From: Paracoccaceae bacterium
GTDB lineage: Bacteria; Pseudomonadota; Alphaproteobacteria; Rhodobacterales; Rhodobacteraceae
Length of the DNA: 64,000 bases
Direction: 5' to 3'
Assembly: GCA_009773375.1 (NCBI GenBank)
Contig: WRPH01000013.1
Span: forward strand, 1 to 64,000
Both the position numbers and the translations under genes were made by a program. The stretch's first letter is position 1, and each line of letters begins with the position of its first letter. Below, piece after piece: positions 9,316 through 17,854 of the stretch. The notes under the pieces are model-generated. The model was not told where the DNA came from. It did no database searches and saw only the letters and a program-made list of their open reading frames with translations.

Positions 9316-10833
9316 ATGTGGCCGCGTCGCATCGTTATCGTCGGCGGCGGCACGGCGGGCTGGCTTGCCGCGCTGATGCTGGGCGACAGCGCCAGACGCG
9401 GGGGCCACGCCTGCGAGATCACCGTCGTGGAATCTTCAAAAATCGGCACCATCGGTGTCGGCGAAGGCACCACGGCGGTGTTCCGGCAGATGCTGCATCA
9501 CTTCCAGATCGACGAGATGGAGTTTCTCGCCGCCACCGGGGCGACGATCAAATACGGCATCCGCCACAAGGATTGGCGGCGGTTGGGCCACCACTACGAT
9601 GGCCCGATCGACGATCCGCATCGGGTGGCAGGCCAACCGGGCCAGCCAAATTTTCTCGACCAATATCTTGTTTCGCAAGGCAAACCCGTTGGTGAAAGCC
9701 ACCTGTTCCAGCACCTGATCACCCACAACCGCGCGCCCTATGCCCGCCAGGGCGGCAAGCTTGTCGCCGCTGGCCCGCATCACCACGCCTTCCACTTCGA
9801 TCAGGCCTTGGCCGGGAAATTCCTGCGCAGCAAGGCCAGGGGCGTGACCGTCCTCGACGATCAGGTCACCAGCCTGCACCGCCATCCCGACACCGGCGAC
9901 CTGACCGCCATCGGCCTTGAAGGTGGCAAAACCCTGCACGCCGATTTCTTCATTGATTGCACAGGCTTCCGCCGCCGCCTGATCGGTGAAATGGGCGCCA
10001 GTTGGACCAGCTACGGCGATATCCTGCCAGTCAACCGCGCCATGCCGTTCTGGGTCGATCTGAAACCCGGCGAGGAAATCGCCCCCGTCACCCTGGCTTG
10101 GGCGCAGAAAAACGGCTGGCTGTGGAAGATCCCGACCAGCGAACGCTACGGCATGGGCTACGTCTACTCCGACGCCCACACCACGCCCGACACCGCCAAG
10201 GCCGAAATCGAAGCCGCCCTCGGCCATGAAATTCATCCCCGCAACGACATCAGGATCGACGCAGGCCGCCTTGCGCAAAACTGGGTCGGAAATTGCGTCG
10301 CACTTGGCCTGTCCTCCAGCTTTCTGGAGCCGTTGGAGGCGACCTCAATCCACGGCACCGTGGTGCAACTGATGCTCTTGACCTCGCTGCTGCCCGACCC
10401 GAACCCACGCGGCCGCGACGCCTATAACGCCGCCTGCGCTACGCAAGTCGATGATTTCCGTGATTTTATCCGCCTGCACTACGTCAGCGAACGCCGTGAC
10501 AGCCGGTTCTGGCAAGATGTCGCCAGCAGCCACCCACCCGCCGTAACCGACCGGCTGGCCGACTGGGCAAGCCGCGTGCCCGGCCCTGCCGACTTCAAGC
10601 CCTTCCCGATGGGCCTGCCCCACGTCAGCCACGAGTTGCATGTGCCGGTGCTGGATGGGCTTGGCCTGCTGTCGCCTGCCCGCGCCAAAGCCTGGCTGGC
10701 AGGCCGCCCCACCCTGCGCAGCCTCGCCCGCAAGACCACGCTTGCCAGCCACAAAGACCACCTGCAAGCCGCCAACCGCTGCCTGCCCCACCGCGCTTTT
10801 CTCGTCTCTCTTCAGAAGGAACCCACCGCATGA
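9316..10833 (+). CDS. flavin-dependent halogenase family protein (tryptophan-halogenase type)
   Basis: 505 residues. It has the FAD motif GGGTAGWLAAL near residue 10, the halogenase hallmark GWLWKIP at 267-273, a lysine at 79 in GATIKYGIRHKDW where PrnA/RebH carry catalytic Lys79, and a Glu at 341 in LEPLEATS matching the catalytic Glu346 region of PrnA. All residues known to be needed for hypohalous-acid chemistry are therefore present. It lies between two GH4 genes, 1 base after melA and overlapping the next by ATGA, so it is co-translated with sugar hydrolases. No flavin reductase is nearby. The substrate is unknown. Confidence 0.85.
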   Translation: MWPRRIVIVGGGTAGWLAALMLGDSARRGGHACEITVVESSKIGTIGVGEGTTAVFRQMLHHFQIDEMEFLAATGATIKYGIRHKDWRRLGHHYDGPIDDPHRVAGQPGQPNFLDQYLVSQGKPVGESHLFQHLITHNRAPYARQGGKLVAAGPHHHAFHFDQALAGKFLRSKARGVTVLDDQVTSLHRHPDTGDLTAIGLEGGKTLHADFFIDCTGFRRRLIGEMGASWTSYGDILPVNRAMPFWVDLKPGEEIAPVTLAWAQKNGWLWKIPTSERYGMGYVYSDAHTTPDTAKAEIEAALGHEIHPRNDIRIDAGRLAQNWVGNCVALGLSSSFLEPLEATSIHGTVVQLMLLTSLLPDPNPRGRDAYNAACATQVDDFRDFIRLHYVSERRDSRFWQDVASSHPPAVTDRLADWASRVPGPADFKPFPMGLPHVSHELHVPVLDGLGLLSPARAKAWLAGRPTLRSLARKTTLASHKDHLQAANRCLPHRAFLVSLQKEPTA

Positions 10834-12320
10834 CCTTCAAGATCGCCATCATCGGCGCAGGCTCTGTCGGCTTCACCAAGAAGCTCTGCTCTGACATCCT
10901 GAAAGTGCCCGAGTTCAGCAATATCGAAATCGCCCTCACCGACATCAACGCGCATAACCTTGAAATGGTAGAACAAATCATTTCACGCATCGTGAAAGTG
11001 AACAGCCTGCCCACCCGCGTCACCGCCACCACCGACCGCCGCGCCGCGCTGAAAGACGCCCGCTACATCATGAATGTCGTGCGCATCGGCGGGCTGGAGG
11101 CCTTTGCCGACGATATCCGCATCCCGCTGAAATACGGCGTCGATCAATGCGTCGGTGATACGATCTGCGCCGGCGGCATCATGTATGCCCAGCGCGGCAT
11201 TCCTGCGATGCTGGAATTCTGCCAAGATATCCGCGCGGTTTCCGAACCCGGCGCGCTGCTGTTGAACTACGCCAACCCGATGGCGATGATGACCTGGGCC
11301 GCCATCGACCACGGCGGCGTCAACACCGTAGGCCTCTGCCACGGCGTGCAGAACGGCCACCGCCAGATTGCCGCTGCCCTTCGGGTGCCGATGGCCGAAG
11401 TGGATGTGGTCTGCTCGGGCATCAACCACCAGACCTGGTATCTCGACATCCGCCACCTTGGCCGCAAAATTCCCAAAGCCGAACTGCTGGCCGCGTTCGA
11501 AACCCACCCGGCGTTTTCGAAACAGGAAAAAGTTCGCATCGACGTGCTGAAACGCTTCGGTTTCTATTCCACCGAAAGCAACGGCCATCTGTCGGAATAC
11601 CTGCCGTGGTATCGCAAGCGCCCCGAGGAAATCCAGAACTGGATCAGCATGGACGATTGGATTCATGGCGAAACCGGCGGCTACCTGCGCTACACGACTG
11701 AAAACCGCAACTGGTTCGAAACCGATTTCCCGCAGTTTCTGGCCGAGACGGACAAGCCGCTGTCGGCCTACGACCGCACCGACGAACACGCCTCGCATAT
11801 CCTTGAAGCGCTGGAAACCGGGCGCACCTATCGCGGCCATTTCAATATCAAGAATGGTGGCATTATCAAGAACTTGCCTGCAGATTGCATCATCGAAAGC
11901 CCCGGCTTCGTTGATCGCTTCGGCATCAATATGGTCGAGGGCGTTACCCTGCCCGATGCCTGCGCCGCCACCTGCAATGTCTCGGTTTCGGTGCAGCGGA
12001 TGGGGATGAAAGCCGCGATCAGCGGTGATGTCGATCTGCTGAAACAGGCCGTGCTGCACGACCCGCTTGTCGGCGCGATCTGCACGCCCGACGAGGTCTG
12101 GCAGATGGTCGATGAACTGCTGGTGGCGCAAGCGAAATGGCTGCCGCAATACGCTCACGCGATCCCGGCAGCCATCGAACGACTGCAAACCCCAATGGTG
12201 AAAACCCGCGACTGGGCCGGGGCTGCGCGCCAGCAAGTGCGCTCGGTCGAAGACCTGCGGGCGGGCGCGAAAACCAAAGCCGCCGAGGGGCACGGTCTTG
12301 GCACCAAGCTGATGGGATAA
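10830..12320 (+). CDS. glycoside hydrolase family 4 protein (second GH4)
   Basis: 496 residues. IAIIGAGSVGFTKKL starts the Rossmann domain. GLCHGVQNG (metal Cys) and GINHQTWYL (metal His) are conserved, and SNGHLSEYLPWY corresponds to the active-site segment. It differs from the melA product in having a longer C-terminal tail of about 40 residues. Alpha-galactosidase, alpha-glucosidase or alpha-galacturonidase activity are all possible in GH4; context favours an alpha-galactoside. It may be the counterpart of the second agaL gene of rhizobial agp loci. Confidence 0.85.
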   Translation: MTFKIAIIGAGSVGFTKKLCSDILKVPEFSNIEIALTDINAHNLEMVEQIISRIVKVNSLPTRVTATTDRRAALKDARYIMNVVRIGGLEAFADDIRIPLKYGVDQCVGDTICAGGIMYAQRGIPAMLEFCQDIRAVSEPGALLLNYANPMAMMTWAAIDHGGVNTVGLCHGVQNGHRQIAAALRVPMAEVDVVCSGINHQTWYLDIRHLGRKIPKAELLAAFETHPAFSKQEKVRIDVLKRFGFYSTESNGHLSEYLPWYRKRPEEIQNWISMDDWIHGETGGYLRYTTENRNWFETDFPQFLAETDKPLSAYDRTDEHASHILEALETGRTYRGHFNIKNGGIIKNLPADCIIESPGFVDRFGINMVEGVTLPDACAATCNVSVSVQRMGMKAAISGDVDLLKQAVLHDPLVGAICTPDEVWQMVDELLVAQAKWLPQYAHAIPAAIERLQTPMVKTRDWAGAARQQVRSVEDLRAGAKTKAAEGHGLGTKLMG

Positions 12321-12376
12321 GTCGCTAAAACTTATCTAAAATTGCCATCCTCTCTGCACAAATATCCCACGGGGGA

Positions 12377-12421
12377 GTCTGATTTCCCCGTGGGGAAATC
12401 AGACGGGGGTGTGAAACCCCC
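12377..12421. terminator. bidirectional terminator between convergent operons
   Basis: Perfect 13-bp stem GTCTGATTTCCCC (12377-12389) / GGGGAAATCAGAC (12392-12404), followed at once by a second small hairpin GGGGG/CCCCC (12405-12421). It lies between the converging GH4 gene and FAH-family gene. There is no clear T-run, but the size and position fit a shared transcription end. The preceding AAATATCCC is also found at 38658-38666, beside another intergenic hairpin. Confidence 0.65.
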
Positions 12422-12426
12422 TACTT

Positions 12427-13266
12427 TCAGTCGGCAATCACATCCTGCCGCTGCTGGCCCAGACCGTCGATGCCCAATTCCACCACATCCCCCGCCTTCA
12501 GATATTGCGGCGGCTTCATCCCCAGCCCAACACCCGGAGGCGTGCCGGTGGAAATCACATCGCCCGGATGCAGCGTCATGAACTGGCTCAGGTAGCTCAC
12601 AAGGTATTTTACCCCGTAAACCATTGTTTTCGTGGACCCGTTCTGCATTTTCTTGCCATTGACCGTCAGCCACATCGGCAGGTTCTGCGGGTCGGCCACC
12701 TCGTCGCGCGTCACCAGCCACGGGCCAATCTGGCCGAAGTTGTCGCAGGATTTGCCCTTGGTCCACTGGCCCGCGCGTTCCGTCTGGAAGGCGCGTTCCG
12801 ACACGTCATTGGTCACCGCGTAACCCGCGACATAATCCATCGCATCGGCTTCGCTGACGTATTTCGCCTTTTTGCCAATGATCACCGCCAGCTCCACTTC
12901 CCAATCGGTCTTTTCCGAGGTGCGGGGAATGATGATCGGGTCGTTCGGCCCGACAATCGCGCTGGTGGCCTTCATGAAGATAATCGGCTCTGGCGGAACC
13001 GTGGCCCCGGTTTCGGCGGCATGATCCGAGTAATTCAGCCCGATGCAGATGAATTTGCCGGTGCCCGCAACGCAAGGCCCCAGCCGCGCGCCTGTCACAA
13101 TCGGCAGTCGTGCCGGGTCCAGCGCCCGAATGCTTGCCAGCCCGGCATCCGACAGCACATCGCCGCCAATATCCGATACCACCGCCGAAAGATCGCGCAC
13201 GGTGCCGTCACTGTGCAGAATTCCGGGTTTTTCAGCCCCCGCAGGGCCATGTCGCAGCAGTTTCAT
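12427..13266 (-). CDS. fumarylacetoacetate hydrolase family protein, probable 2,4-diketo-3-deoxy-L-sugar-acid hydrolase
   Basis: 279 residues with the FAH fold. FICIGLNYSDHAAE opens the catalytic domain, metal ligands are in WEVELAVIIGK and TNDVSER, and TGTPPGVGLGM is the typical C-terminal loop. Enzymes like this are often labelled ureidoglycolate lyase. Next to two SDRs and a deoxysugar importer, the better reading is cleavage of 2,4-diketo-3-deoxy-L-fuconate or -rhamnonate to pyruvate plus lactate. Last gene of the minus-strand trio. Confidence 0.8.
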   Translation of the reverse strand: MKLLRHGPAGAEKPGILHSDGTVRDLSAVVSDIGGDVLSDAGLASIRALDPARLPIVTGARLGPCVAGTGKFICIGLNYSDHAAETGATVPPEPIIFMKATSAIVGPNDPIIIPRTSEKTDWEVELAVIIGKKAKYVSEADAMDYVAGYAVTNDVSERAFQTERAGQWTKGKSCDNFGQIGPWLVTRDEVADPQNLPMWLTVNGKKMQNGSTKTMVYGVKYLVSYLSQFMTLHPGDVISTGTPPGVGLGMKPPQYLKAGDVVELGIDGLGQQRQDVIAD

Positions 13267-13275
13267 GTTCTATCC

Positions 13276-14010
13276 TTATGCATTGGCCCAACCACCGTCG
13301 ATCACATGCGCGACCCCGGTGGTATAGGCGGATTCGTCCGAAGCCAGATAAGTCACCAAAGCCGCGATTTCCTCGGCTTTGCCAATCCGGCCAATGGGTT
13401 GGCGGGCGATGAAGGCAGCCTTCGCCGCCTCGTAATCGCCAGTTGCGCGCAGGCGCTCCTCCAGCGACGGGCTTTCCACCGTGCCGGGGCAGATCGCATT
13501 GCAGCGGATGCCCTTGCTGATGAAATCCACCGCGATGGATTTCGAAAGCCCGATCACCCCGGCCTTGCTGGCCCCATAAACAAAGCGATTGGGCGCTGCG
13601 ATCACCGAGGAGGCCACCGAAGCCATGTTGATGATCGACCCGCCGCCGTTTTCGATCATGCCGGGCAGAAAAGCCTTACACATCCGATACATCGCCGTCA
13701 TGTTCAGATCGAGGCTGAAGGCCCACTGATCCTCGTCACAGTCCAGAATCGACCCCGCCGCCACAAAGCCCGCGCAGTTGAACAGCACGTCAAACGGCCC
13801 CAATGCCGCCGCTGCCGCAATCGCCTCCCGGTCGCGCACGTTCAAGACCCGCGTTTCAATGCCTTCGGCAGCCAGCTCCGCCAGCGCCGCCTCATTCACA
13901 TCGGTGGCCAGCACCTTCGCCCCTTCGCGCGCCATCATCAGCGCCGAAGCCCGCCCGATCCCCTGCCCCGCCGCCGTGATCAGCGCGCGTTTTCCACTCA
14001 GCCGTCCCAT
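13276..14010 (-). CDS. SDR-family oxidoreductase, probable 2-keto-3-deoxy-L-fuconate dehydrogenase
   Basis: 244 residues. The classical SDR features are TAAGQGIG (NAD site), NCAG, catalytic YGASK with an upstream Ser, and the C-terminal VIDGGWA. I recognise strong resemblance to the enzymes that oxidise 2-keto-3-deoxy-L-fuconate to the 2,4-diketo acid, the substrate of the neighbouring FAH-family hydrolase. The ATG at 14010 has GGAGG upstream; an earlier in-frame start would run into the preceding SDR gene. Confidence 0.82.
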   Translation of the reverse strand: MGRLSGKRALITAAGQGIGRASALMMAREGAKVLATDVNEAALAELAAEGIETRVLNVRDREAIAAAAALGPFDVLFNCAGFVAAGSILDCDEDQWAFSLDLNMTAMYRMCKAFLPGMIENGGGSIINMASVASSVIAAPNRFVYGASKAGVIGLSKSIAVDFISKGIRCNAICPGTVESPSLEERLRATGDYEAAKAAFIARQPIGRIGKAEEIAALVTYLASDESAYTTGVAHVIDGGWANA

Positions 14011-14045
14011 TCCGTCCTCCGCTTTTACTGCAAACCATGCCCCGT

Positions 14046-14807
14046 TCAGGCGGGCAGGTCCATCATCTTGGTGAAGATTTCCTGCCGCACATCCAGCAGC
14101 ACCTCGTCCACCGCCCGCGCCTCTGCCCCGCACATCCATGCCAGCACCGAGGCCGGAACCGCCGGACGCACCAGCTTTTCTTGCGGGATTTTCGAAATCG
14201 GGTTGAGGCCAGCGCTGCGTATCACACCCTGCATCGCGGTATCGGTGGGCGGAATGCCGACGAAAAAGCTTTTCACATCCGGGGCCAGTTCCATAGCCAT
14301 CATCTGTGTCAGCATCCGCATCGCCGCTTTGGTCGAACAATACACCGTCCACCCCTCCATCGGCGTGGTGGCAGCACCAGTGCCTGCATTGACGATCACC
14401 CCCTGCGAGGCCCGCAACATCGGCAGCGCCGCAAGCGCCATTCGGTGCACTCCCATCACATTCACCGCAAAGGCCGGGGCGAGTGCATCGGTCGCAAGTT
14501 CGGCCAGCGGCCCAATCGGCGCGATCATCCCGGCGTTGTTCACCAACACATCCAGCCGCCCCGATTCGGCGCGCACCTGCGCCAAAGCGGCGTCGACATC
14601 GGCCTGTTTCGTCACATCCAGTCGCAGCACCGTGGCCGCCGCAGGCAGATCCTCCGCCGCCTCGCCGGGGAAGACGCCCGCGTAAACCGTGGCCCCGTTA
14701 GCCACGAGAATCCTTACCAATTCCGCGCCGATGCCCTTCCCGGCCCCGGTCACAAGAACCACGCGGCCGGTCAGGTCTGACACGGGAACAGGAGCGAGAT
14801 TGAACAT
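14046..14807 (-). CDS. SDR-family oxidoreductase
   Basis: 253 residues with TGAGKGIG, NNAG and the YCSTK catalytic pair. First gene of the minus-strand trio and divergent from the dehydratase gene. By analogy with non-phosphorylative L-fucose pathways it could be the sugar 1-dehydrogenase, but the substrate cannot be read from sequence. The C-terminal region after residue 180 is less typical than in its neighbour. Confidence 0.75.
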   Translation of the reverse strand: MFNLAPVPVSDLTGRVVLVTGAGKGIGAELVRILVANGATVYAGVFPGEAAEDLPAAATVLRLDVTKQADVDAALAQVRAESGRLDVLVNNAGMIAPIGPLAELATDALAPAFAVNVMGVHRMALAALPMLRASQGVIVNAGTGAATTPMEGWTVYCSTKAAMRMLTQMMAMELAPDVKSFFVGIPPTDTAMQGVIRSAGLNPISKIPQEKLVRPAVPASVLAWMCGAEARAVDEVLLDVRQEIFTKMMDLPA

Positions 14808-14837
14808 TTTTCTTGACCTCAGATTGCTAAGCGTTGT

Positions 14838-14856
14838 TAATTGGCCTTACCAATTA
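14838..14856. promoter_or_regulatory. palindromic operator between divergent sugar-acid genes
   Basis: TAATTGG (14838-14844) and CCAATTA (14850-14856) form a 7-bp perfect inverted repeat around CCTTA, in the 112-bp gap between divergent start codons at 14807 and 14920. FadR-subfamily GntR regulators bind short palindromes with related TGGT/ACCA arms, and a GntR regulator of that subfamily is encoded at 22431 in the same locus. It is therefore the likely binder. Confidence 0.55.
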
Positions 14857-14919
14857 TTAAAGTATCGCGATCTGGCAACCAAAGTCAAAGACAAAGCCAA
14901 ACGCGGCAAGGGGGGAACA

Positions 14920-16047
14920 ATGACGAAAATTGCGCGGATCGAGCCGATCCCGATCGAATACCCCGATCCGAATGATTTCGGCACCATCCGCCGCACGGTG
15001 CTGGTGCGGGTGGAAACCAGCGATGGCGTGGTCGGCTGGGGCGAAAGCATCGCGATGTGGCCCGAAGCTTGCAAGGCAACGGCGCTGGTTATCCGCGAGG
15101 GGCTGGCCCCGATCCTGCTGGGCGAAGCCCTTGATATTGAAACGCTTTGGGTGAAAATGCGCCGCCATGTCTGGTGGTATGGCGAAGGCGGCATTGCCAG
15201 CCTTGCGATCTCGGGCATCGACATGGCGCTGTGGGATATCAAGGGCAAACTGGCGGGCAAACCGCTGTATGAACTGTTCGGCGGGCTGAAGCACGACCGG
15301 CTTCTGGCCAATGCCTCCAGCCATGTGAACAAGAAGGGCGAGGCGGCTTGCGTCGCCGATGTCGAAGGGTTTTTCGCGGCGGGCTTCCGGTCTACCAAGC
15401 TGGGTTTTGCGAAAAAGGGCGAAAGCAACATCGGCGGCGATCCGGATATCGATGTGTCTTTCATCCGCGCGCTGCGCTCCGCCCTTGGCCCCGATGCCGG
15501 GATTCTGGTCGATATCGGCAACGGCGTGCGCTGGGATGTCGATACCGCGATCAGCGTCGCCAACCGGATGCACGATCTGGGCATCGGCTGGTATGAGGAA
15601 CCGCTCTATGTCACCGACGACGCTGGCTATCGCAAACTGCGCGCCAATACGAAAGTCAGGCTGGCCTCGGGTGAACGTGAATTCACCGAAGCGGGCTACC
15701 GTCGCCAGATGGAATTCGTGCAGGCGATTGACGTTTACGGCGTCGATCCGGCGCGGGTCGAAGGCATCACCGGCTTCCGCCGCGTCGATGCGCTGGCCAC
15801 GCAATATGGCAAGACCGTCAACGCCCATGCCTGGTCTACCGCGATCACCACCGCCGCCAGCCTGCATCTGTCGCTGGCCTCTGCCAACACCGAAGTCTTT
15901 GAATTCAAACCCTTCCCGGTGATCGTACAAGATGAACTGGTCGCCGAAAAGATCTGGCACAAAGACGGTTGGGCCTACCCGATCCACGCCCCCGGCCTTG
16001 GCATCGAGGTGCAAGAAGACGTCGTGCGCCGGATTGCGATGCAATGA
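14920..16047 (+). CDS. enolase-superfamily (mandelate racemase/muconate lactonizing type) sugar-acid dehydratase
   Basis: 375 residues. The N-terminal capping domain is followed by a barrel with metal ligands at ILVDIGNG (Asp), YEEPL (Glu) and ASGERE (Glu), and a general-base His in VNAHAWSTAI. This places it in the mandelate-racemase subgroup that dehydrates sugar acids to 2-keto-3-deoxy acids. The usual KxK strand reads STKLGF. In this locus an L-fuconate/L-rhamnonate-type acid is the likely substrate. The start at 14920 follows GGGGGGAACA. Confidence 0.8.
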   Translation: MTKIARIEPIPIEYPDPNDFGTIRRTVLVRVETSDGVVGWGESIAMWPEACKATALVIREGLAPILLGEALDIETLWVKMRRHVWWYGEGGIASLAISGIDMALWDIKGKLAGKPLYELFGGLKHDRLLANASSHVNKKGEAACVADVEGFFAAGFRSTKLGFAKKGESNIGGDPDIDVSFIRALRSALGPDAGILVDIGNGVRWDVDTAISVANRMHDLGIGWYEEPLYVTDDAGYRKLRANTKVRLASGEREFTEAGYRRQMEFVQAIDVYGVDPARVEGITGFRRVDALATQYGKTVNAHAWSTAITTAASLHLSLASANTEVFEFKPFPVIVQDELVAEKIWHKDGWAYPIHAPGLGIEVQEDVVRRIAMQ

Positions 16048-16823
16048 CGCCCCGAAACACCCATTTGAGGCCCCCCACCGAGGATGACATCCGGCGCGGC
16101 GGCTTTTCAACGCCGTGGGATGCCCCGATGATTCCGCCGTTTCCGTTCCGCTTTCGCAACGCCGAGATTCTGACCGTCTATTGGCGCACCGACCCGGCAG
16201 CGATGGCTTTCCTGTTGCCGCCGCCCTTGCGTCCCGAGGGCGACATCGCCTGCGCCCACATCTACAAGATGAACGATACCGATTGGCTTGGCCCCTATAC
16301 CGAGGCCAACGTCATGTTCGGCGCGTCGCTTGGCGACCGTCACGGTGCTTATTCGCCCTATCTGGTGCTGTCTTCGGATATTGGCGTGGCGCATGGCCGC
16401 GAGATTCATGGCCAGCCGAAAAAACTGGGAAAGCCAACACTTGAGGCGCGCGGCGATCTGTTGGTCGGCGGGGTGGAGCGCAACGGCATTGAGGTGCTGA
16501 CCGCCACCCTGCCCTACAAGCAGCGCGCTTGCGATCCGGCGGCGTTGAAACCGCACTTCGATTTTGCCACCAACCTCAACCTGAAAGCCATCGACCATAT
16601 CGACGGCACGCCCGCCATCCGCCAGCTGACCTCGCGCCGCCTTGCCGACGTGACGGTTCACGAATGCTGGCAAGGCCCCTGCACGGTGGAACTGCGCCCG
16701 AACGCACAACTGCCGATCTTCCGCCTGCCGGTGCTGGAGCCGTTACAGGGCTTTTACTGGCGCGCCGATTTCACCCTCGTCCCCGGCGAGATCATTCACG
16801 ATTACCTGAAGGGCACGCCATGA
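16044..16823 (+). CDS. acetoacetate decarboxylase-family protein
   Basis: 259 residues. HGREIHGQPKKLGKP matches the segment of acetoacetate decarboxylase carrying the Schiff-base lysine, and YSPYLVLSSDIGVAHGRE precedes it as in the family. It overlaps the dehydratase stop by ATGA and the next start by ATGA, so it is firmly inside the operon. No decarboxylase step is known in the classical L-fucose/L-rhamnose non-phosphorylative route. Family members also catalyse aldol and dehydration reactions through the same lysine, so its role is open. Confidence 0.8.
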   Translation: MTPRNTHLRPPTEDDIRRGGFSTPWDAPMIPPFPFRFRNAEILTVYWRTDPAAMAFLLPPPLRPEGDIACAHIYKMNDTDWLGPYTEANVMFGASLGDRHGAYSPYLVLSSDIGVAHGREIHGQPKKLGKPTLEARGDLLVGGVERNGIEVLTATLPYKQRACDPAALKPHFDFATNLNLKAIDHIDGTPAIRQLTSRRLADVTVHECWQGPCTVELRPNAQLPIFRLPVLEPLQGFYWRADFTLVPGEIIHDYLKGTP

Positions 16824-17770
16824 AAGTCGTCGTTACCGATTACACCTTCCCCGCGCTGGATCAGGAATCTGCCGCCGCACAAGCCGCCGGAGCAGAGTTC
16901 AGCGTCCATCAATGCAAATCCGCCGAGGATGTCGCCGCCGCTGTGGCTGGTGCCGACGTCGCGGTGGTGCAATTTGCCAGCTTTGGCCCCGCCGCCGCAG
17001 CCGCCGTTAAACCGGGGGCCACGGTGATCCGCTACGGTGTTGGCTATAACAATATTGATCTGGCCGCCTGCGCCGCGCATGGGTTGAGGGTCGGTTACGT
17101 CCCCGACTATTGCGCAGATGAGGTCGCCGACCACACCGCCGCCGCCGCCCTGACGCTGCTGCGCAAGCTGATGCCGATGGATGCCTCCGTGCGGCGCGGT
17201 GAATGGGCAGCGGTCAAGATCGCCAAGCCGATGAAACCGTTCAACAAAACTGCCTTCGGCTTCTTCGGCCTTGGCAATATTGGCCGCGCGGTGCATGCCC
17301 GGCTGCAAGGCTTCGGCTTTCAATTCCTTGCCGCCGATCCCGGCCTGACCGAGGCGCAGGCGGCTGCGATGGGCGTGCGCAAAGTCACGCCAGAGGCGCT
17401 GTTGCGCGAGGCCGACATCATCAGCCTGCACGCCCCCGCCACCGCTGAAACCACCGAATATTTCAACGCCGCCCGGCTGAAAACCATGCAGGCGCACGCC
17501 ATGCTGGTCAATTCCGCCCGTGGTCAGCTGATCAACGAGGCCGATCTGGCCGCAGCCCTGACCGCAGGCACCATCGCCGCCGCCGCGCTCGACGTCTTTC
17601 ACGTTGAACCGCTGCCGGAAACCAGCCCGCTGCGCACAGCCCCGAACCTGCTGCTGACCCCGCACGCCGCCTGGTATTCCGAGGCCGCGATCCATCAGCT
17701 GCAATATCTGGTGGCGCAAGACATCACCCGCGCCCTGGCCGGCATGGGGCCACGCAAACCCGTTCCCTGA
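16820..17770 (+). CDS. D-isomer-specific 2-hydroxyacid dehydrogenase (CtBP-like)
   Basis: 316 residues with the NAD-binding GFFGLGNIGRAVHARLQG motif, the catalytic Arg in NSARGQLI, a Glu-containing segment DVFHVEPLP, and the catalytic His in LTPHAAWYS. ATGA overlap with the previous gene. It may reduce a 2-oxoacid product or oxidise a hydroxy acid of the pathway; the substrate is not evident. Last gene before the transporter section. Confidence 0.85.
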   Translation: MKVVVTDYTFPALDQESAAAQAAGAEFSVHQCKSAEDVAAAVAGADVAVVQFASFGPAAAAAVKPGATVIRYGVGYNNIDLAACAAHGLRVGYVPDYCADEVADHTAAAALTLLRKLMPMDASVRRGEWAAVKIAKPMKPFNKTAFGFFGLGNIGRAVHARLQGFGFQFLAADPGLTEAQAAAMGVRKVTPEALLREADIISLHAPATAETTEYFNAARLKTMQAHAMLVNSARGQLINEADLAAALTAGTIAAAALDVFHVEPLPETSPLRTAPNLLLTPHAAWYSEAAIHQLQYLVAQDITRALAGMGPRKPVP

Positions 17771-17818
17771 ACCAGGAACAGGCCAAACCAACCCATGGGA
17801 AACCAAGGGAAATAACCC

Positions 17819-17835
17819 GGCACGGGGTTCGTGCC
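17819..17835 (+). promoter_or_regulatory. small hairpin upstream of the rhamnose-type binding-protein gene
   Basis: GGCACG (17819-17824) / CGTGCC (17830-17835) with loop GGGTT lies 20 bases before the start codon of the binding-protein gene, just ahead of its GGGAGGA ribosome binding site. It could stabilise the 5' end of a processed mRNA or modulate initiation. Confidence 0.35.
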
Positions 17836-17854
17836 AACCATCTGGGAGGATACA

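Noticed and set aside
7827-9473. 548-codon open frame on the minus strand
   Set aside because: Antisense to melA, which is nearly colinear with E. coli MelA; the antisense product has no recognisable fold.
12505-14685. 726-codon open frame on the plus strand
   Set aside because: Antisense to the FAH-family and SDR genes, Arg/His/Pro-rich, with no domain seen. Shadow frame.
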